This document shows positions 30,925 through 33,513 of a DNA stretch of 33,513 bases, one piece after another. A model generated the notes under the pieces. That model was not told the DNA's origin. It searched no databases and worked only from the letters and a program-made list of their open reading frames with translations. Position 1 is the stretch's first letter, and the number at the start of each line of letters is the position of its first letter. This DNA is from VAZQ01 sp036555745 (GTDB taxonomy: Bacteria; Pseudomonadota; Alphaproteobacteria; Rhizobiales; Xanthobacteraceae). The stretch spans positions 1 through 33,513 of the forward strand of contig DATBKV010000057.1 in assembly GCA_036555745.1 (NCBI GenBank), written 5' to 3'. The translations under genes and the position numbers were made by a program.

Positions 30925-31476
30925 GTGAACATGTCCCCCGCAGGCTTTCCCGCTCTGGTGCTCAACGCGGACTTTCGTCCGCTCAGCTATTACCCGCTGT
31001 CGCTGTGGTCGTGGCAGGACGCCATCAAGGCGGTATTTCTCGACCGCGTGAACATCGTCGCCGAGTACGACCGCGCGGTGCACAGCCCGAGCCTGGAGAT
31101 GAAGCTGCCGAGCGTGGTCTCGCTCAAGACCTTCGTGAAGCCCGCGACCCAGCCCGCCTTCACCCGCTTCAACGTGTTCCTGCGCGACAAGTTCAGCTGC
31201 CAGTATTGCGGCTCGCGCGACGATCTCACCTTCGACCATCTGCTGCCGCGCTCGCGCGGCGGCCACACCACCTGGATCAACGTGGTCGCCGCCTGCTCGC
31301 CCTGCAATCTCAGGAAGGGCAGCCTGACGATGGAGGAGGCGCGCATGTGGCCGTCGCAGATGCCGTTCCAGCCGACGGTCAATCATCTCCACCGCAACGG
31401 CCGCCGCTTCCCGCCCAACTATCTGCACGAAAGCTGGCTCGACTATCTCTACTGGGACAGCGAGCTGCAGCCGTAA
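30925..31476 (+). CDS. HNH endonuclease
   Basis: 183 residues. The HNH fold lies at about 91-135: CQYC (Cys92, Cys95), FDHLLPRSRGG (His105), WINVVAACSPCN (Asn119, Cys124, Cys127, Asn128), then K. This zinc-bound HNH family is widespread in alphaproteobacteria as a single-copy gene of unknown role; it could act in repair or nucleic-acid processing. The N-terminal part (PALVLNADFRPLSYYPLS) is characteristic of the group. Either the GTG at 30925 or the ATG at 30931 may be the start; AGGAA sits between 4 and 10 bases ahead. Its own promoter is visible upstream, and there is no sign of a phage or intron. Confidence 0.9.
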   Translation: MNMSPAGFPALVLNADFRPLSYYPLSLWSWQDAIKAVFLDRVNIVAEYDRAVHSPSLEMKLPSVVSLKTFVKPATQPAFTRFNVFLRDKFSCQYCGSRDDLTFDHLLPRSRGGHTTWINVVAACSPCNLRKGSLTMEEARMWPSQMPFQPTVNHLHRNGRRFPPNYLHESWLDYLYWDSELQP

Positions 31477-31518
31477 GCGGCGGATCGCCTTCCGCCGCAT
31501 CATCGCGGCCGACTTCGG

Positions 31519-31654
31519 TGTCATCCCCGCAGCCGATCTCGGGCTTGCCCGAAATCGGCCCTTATGGTGCGCATGTCGCGCTACAACCGACATGCGTCGG
31601 GGATCCAGTACCCCCGAGGCCATAAGTATGGCGCCCCGCTTTCGCGGGGACGAC
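31519..31654. repeat. REP-like composite palindromic element, copy A
   Basis: About 136 bp between the HNH and amidohydrolase genes, made of nested inverted repeats. The outer arms are TGTCATCCCCGC and GCGGGGACGACA. Inside lie GCCGATCTCGGG-CTTG-CCCGAAATCGGC (31532-31559), CTTATGG/CCATAAG (31561-31567 with 31620-31626) and CGCATGTCG/CGACATGCG (31570-31596). The right end CCCCGCTTTCGCGGGGACGAC is shared with copy B. No transposase is encoded. Confidence 0.7.
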
Positions 31655-31703
31655 AAGCGGAATAACCTTTCAGCAAATCCGGTATCACCTTCGGAGGAGC
31701 ATC

Positions 31704-32942
31704 ATGGACCTCATCGCCGACCGCGGACGGCGCGTGGCGATCGAAGAGCTCAACACCAGCCGGCTGCTCGCCCATGCCAGAAAGCAGGCGCAGCAGCGCA
31801 AGCTCGACGACGTCCTGATCGTCGACGTCGACGCCCACCATTACGAGAACGAGTGCCTGGACGAGTTCCTGCCGTTCATGGAAAGCGACGTGCTGCGCCA
31901 GCTCGTGCTCGCAGGCCGCGCCAAGGGCCGCGGCAGCGTGGTGCCCAACGTGGCGGTCGGCTTCCAGGACATGGGCGGGCGCATCACGCGCTACCCCATG
32001 CGCTCCTCCGAGAAGACCGGCGCCGGCAAGCTGCGCGACGTCGAGCTCGGCCATCGCTGGATGGACGCGATGGGCGTCGACTATTCCTGCCTGTTCCCGA
32101 CCATGATGCTCGCGATCGGCCTGCACCCCGATCCCGCCATGGAGGTCGAGCTGTGCTGGGCCTACAATCGCTGGCTCACCGAGAAGGCGCTGCCGGAAGC
32201 GCGCGGCCGCTTCTACTCGATGCTGACCTTGCCGCTCTCCGACCCCGACGCGGCGCTGCGCCAGATCGAGACCTTCGGCGCGCGCAAATACGTCGCCGGC
32301 TTCATGGTGACCTGCGTGCGCAGCCTGGCGGTGCATCACAACGCGCACATGAAGATCTACCGGGCGCTGGAGGAGCGCGGCCTCGCGCTCTCGTTCCACT
32401 CCGCCATCAACCCGACCGAGCCGGTATTCAAAAGCCTCAACCGGTTCGCCTCGGTGCACGCGCTCGGATTCCCGTTCTACAACATCCTCCATCTCACCAA
32501 TTGGGTCAGCAACGGGCTCGGCGAGCGGTTCCCGAAGCTGCCGGTGATCTGGATCGAGGGCGGGCTCGCCTGGATCCCGTTCTTGATGCAGCGCCTCGAC
32601 CACGAATACATGCTGCGCAGCTCGGAATATCCGCTGCTCAAGAAGAAGCCGAGCGACTACATGCGCGACATGTATTACGCCTCGCAGCCGATGGAGGCGG
32701 AGAACCTGCGCGCGCTCGCCTGCACGTTCGAGATGATCGACGCGGAAAATCATCTGCTCTACGCCTCCGACTATCCGCACTGGGATTTCGACCTGCCCAG
32801 CCGCATCTGGGACCTGCCGTTCCTCTCGGAAAAGGCCAAGCACAACATCCTCGGCGCCACCGCCGCGCGCCTGTTCAAGCTCCCGCCGCGCAACCCGGCG
32901 CAGCAGGCGAACCTCGCGCGCTTCGCCCATGCCGCGGCGTGA
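31704..32942 (+). CDS. Amidohydrolase-family protein (COG2159 type)
   Basis: 412 residues, TIM-barrel metal-dependent hydrolase or decarboxylase. The metal motif is VDVDAHHYENE, followed by the long insertion with YPMRSSEKTG. Later motifs are LSFHSAINPTE, IWIEGGLAWIPFLMQRLDHE (the usual EGG.AW.P segment of this subgroup) and YASDYPHWDFD with the conserved Asp. The reaction is unknown; related proteins occur with aromatic-degradation genes. The ATG at 31704 has GGAGGAG at close spacing. It lies between two REP-like elements and is followed, 85 bp on, by a solute-binding protein gene, so together they may form a catabolic unit. Confidence 0.9.
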   Translation: MDLIADRGRRVAIEELNTSRLLAHARKQAQQRKLDDVLIVDVDAHHYENECLDEFLPFMESDVLRQLVLAGRAKGRGSVVPNVAVGFQDMGGRITRYPMRSSEKTGAGKLRDVELGHRWMDAMGVDYSCLFPTMMLAIGLHPDPAMEVELCWAYNRWLTEKALPEARGRFYSMLTLPLSDPDAALRQIETFGARKYVAGFMVTCVRSLAVHHNAHMKIYRALEERGLALSFHSAINPTEPVFKSLNRFASVHALGFPFYNILHLTNWVSNGLGERFPKLPVIWIEGGLAWIPFLMQRLDHEYMLRSSEYPLLKKKPSDYMRDMYYASQPMEAENLRALACTFEMIDAENHLLYASDYPHWDFDLPSRIWDLPFLSEKAKHNILGATAARLFKLPPRNPAQQANLARFAHAAA

Positions 32943-32951
32943 TCCCCCTGC

Positions 32952-33025
32952 TGTCGTCCCCGCGCAAGCAAGGACCCATACTCCAGAGTCAGTGGTACTG
33001 GGTCCCCGCTTTCGCGGGGACGACA
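32952..33025. repeat. REP-like palindromic element, copy B
   Basis: The left arm TGTCGTCCCCGCGCAAGC and the right arm (33002-33021, GTCCCCGC-TTTC-GCGGGGAC) are imperfect inverted copies of each other. The right arm is itself a perfect 8-bp-stem hairpin, and the same right end occurs in copy A. The element fills nearly all of the gap between the amidohydrolase and solute-binding protein genes. Confidence 0.75.
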
Positions 33026-33027
33026 CA

Positions 33028-33513
33028 ATGGAGCGTAGTTCAACACCTGCCTCGATGTCCGTGATTGCATCGCTGCTCATCGCAGCCCTTTCTTTCGCCG
33101 CGCCCGCCCTCGCGCAGGACCCGGTGGAGGATTTCTACCGCGGCCGGCAGGTCAACCTGATCGTCGGCTACGGGCCGGGCGGCGGTTACGACACCGCCGC
33201 GCGCGTGCTGGCGCGGCATCTTCCGCGCTACCTTCCCGGAAACCCCGCCGTCGTCGTGCAGAACATGCCGGGCGCCGGCAGCCTGCGCGCCGCCAACTAT
33301 CTCTACTCGGTCGCCCCCAGGGACGGCGCCACGTTCGGCCTCATCGGCAGCGACATCGCGCTGATCGGGCTGATCGCGCACAATCCGAGCGTCCAGTTCG
33401 ATCCGCGCCGCTTCACCTGGCTGGGCTCGTCCTCGAGCTTCGCCGGCGACGCCTTCATCCTGATGGTGCGTCCGGACGCGGCCGTGACTTCGATCGCGCA
33501 GGCGCGCCGCCCC
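33028..33513 (+). CDS. Bug-family (tripartite tricarboxylate transporter type) solute-binding protein, 3' end cut
   Basis: 162 residues visible. The signal peptide is SVIASLLIAALSFAAPALA with cleavage before QDPVEDFY. Bug-family motifs are VNLIVGYGPGGGYDTAARVL and VVVQNMPGAGSLRAANYLYS. Bug proteins bind carboxylates or aromatic acids in the periplasm for TctAB-type importers. The ATG at 33028 is in frame with another at 33055; both keep the signal peptide and neither has a clear Shine-Dalgarno. The first codon is only 2 bases after the REP-like element. The remainder and any transporter subunits lie beyond the right edge. Confidence 0.9.
   Translation, partial: MERSSTPASMSVIASLLIAALSFAAPALAQDPVEDFYRGRQVNLIVGYGPGGGYDTAARVLARHLPRYLPGNPAVVVQNMPGAGSLRAANYLYSVAPRDGATFGLIGSDIALIGLIAHNPSVQFDPRRFTWLGSSSSFAGDAFILMVRPDAAVTSIAQARRP

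Noticed and set aside
31581..33080. 499-codon minus-strand open frame opposite the amidohydrolase gene
   Set aside because: It begins inside the solute-binding gene, and its strings SSPRKRGPS and CAGTT are translations of the REP-like repeats, a known source of spurious proteins.

Overview
The window is GC-rich chromosomal DNA from an alphaproteobacterium. The best fit is the order Hyphomicrobiales, near Xanthobacteraceae/Bradyrhizobiaceae. This rests on gene content (ethylmalonyl-CoA pathway genes, a TIGR02302/DUF4175 protein, an LptM-like lipoprotein ahead of lysA, TlpA divergent from argH), GC-biased codon use and REP-like hairpin repeats typical of the group. No rRNA, tRNA, CRISPR array, phage or transposase gene was seen. 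The call is inference from sequence reading; no database search was run.

Region 1 (1-8963, all minus strand) is a biosynthetic and cell-envelope block. In transcription order it holds argH, a small LptM-like lipoprotein, lysA, a large membrane-anchored coiled-coil protein (DUF4175), ftsE-ftsX, a YdcF-family protein and plsC, which runs off the left edge. Region 2 (8991-14078) holds tlpA on the plus strand, then minus-strand genes for 3-hydroxybutyryl-CoA dehydrogenase, ETF alpha and beta, a rhomboid protease, a PduO-type cobalamin adenosyltransferase and a HIG1-like small membrane protein.

Region 3 (14361-24478) is the metabolic heart of the window. It carries three signature genes of the ethylmalonyl-CoA pathway of acetyl-CoA assimilation: mcd ((2S)-methylsuccinyl-CoA dehydrogenase, minus), ccr (crotonyl-CoA carboxylase/reductase, minus) and ecm/meaA (ethylmalonyl-CoA mutase, plus). 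Small membrane or unknown genes (YihY, an MCDYSLH protein, GlsB/YeaQ) lie between them. The genes of region 2 fit this pathway: ETF would take electrons from Mcd, and the adenosyltransferase would supply adenosylcobalamin to Ecm. All three pathway genes have the same kind of 11-bp inverted repeat upstream (half-site TGCA, one-base centre), which suggests a common regulator. Region 3 also has a near-perfect sigma-54 promoter before the MCDYSLH gene and a perfect FNR/FixK box before a host-attachment gene.

Region 4 (24695-33513) is mixed. It has an outer-membrane beta-barrel protein, a soluble hybrid histidine kinase whose receiver domain has Glu instead of the phosphoacceptor Asp, GluQRS, an AlkA-type DNA glycosylase overlapping an esterase gene, an FAD aromatic monooxygenase, an HNH endonuclease, an amidohydrolase bracketed by two REP-like elements, and the start of a Bug-type periplasmic solute-binding protein cut by the right edge.
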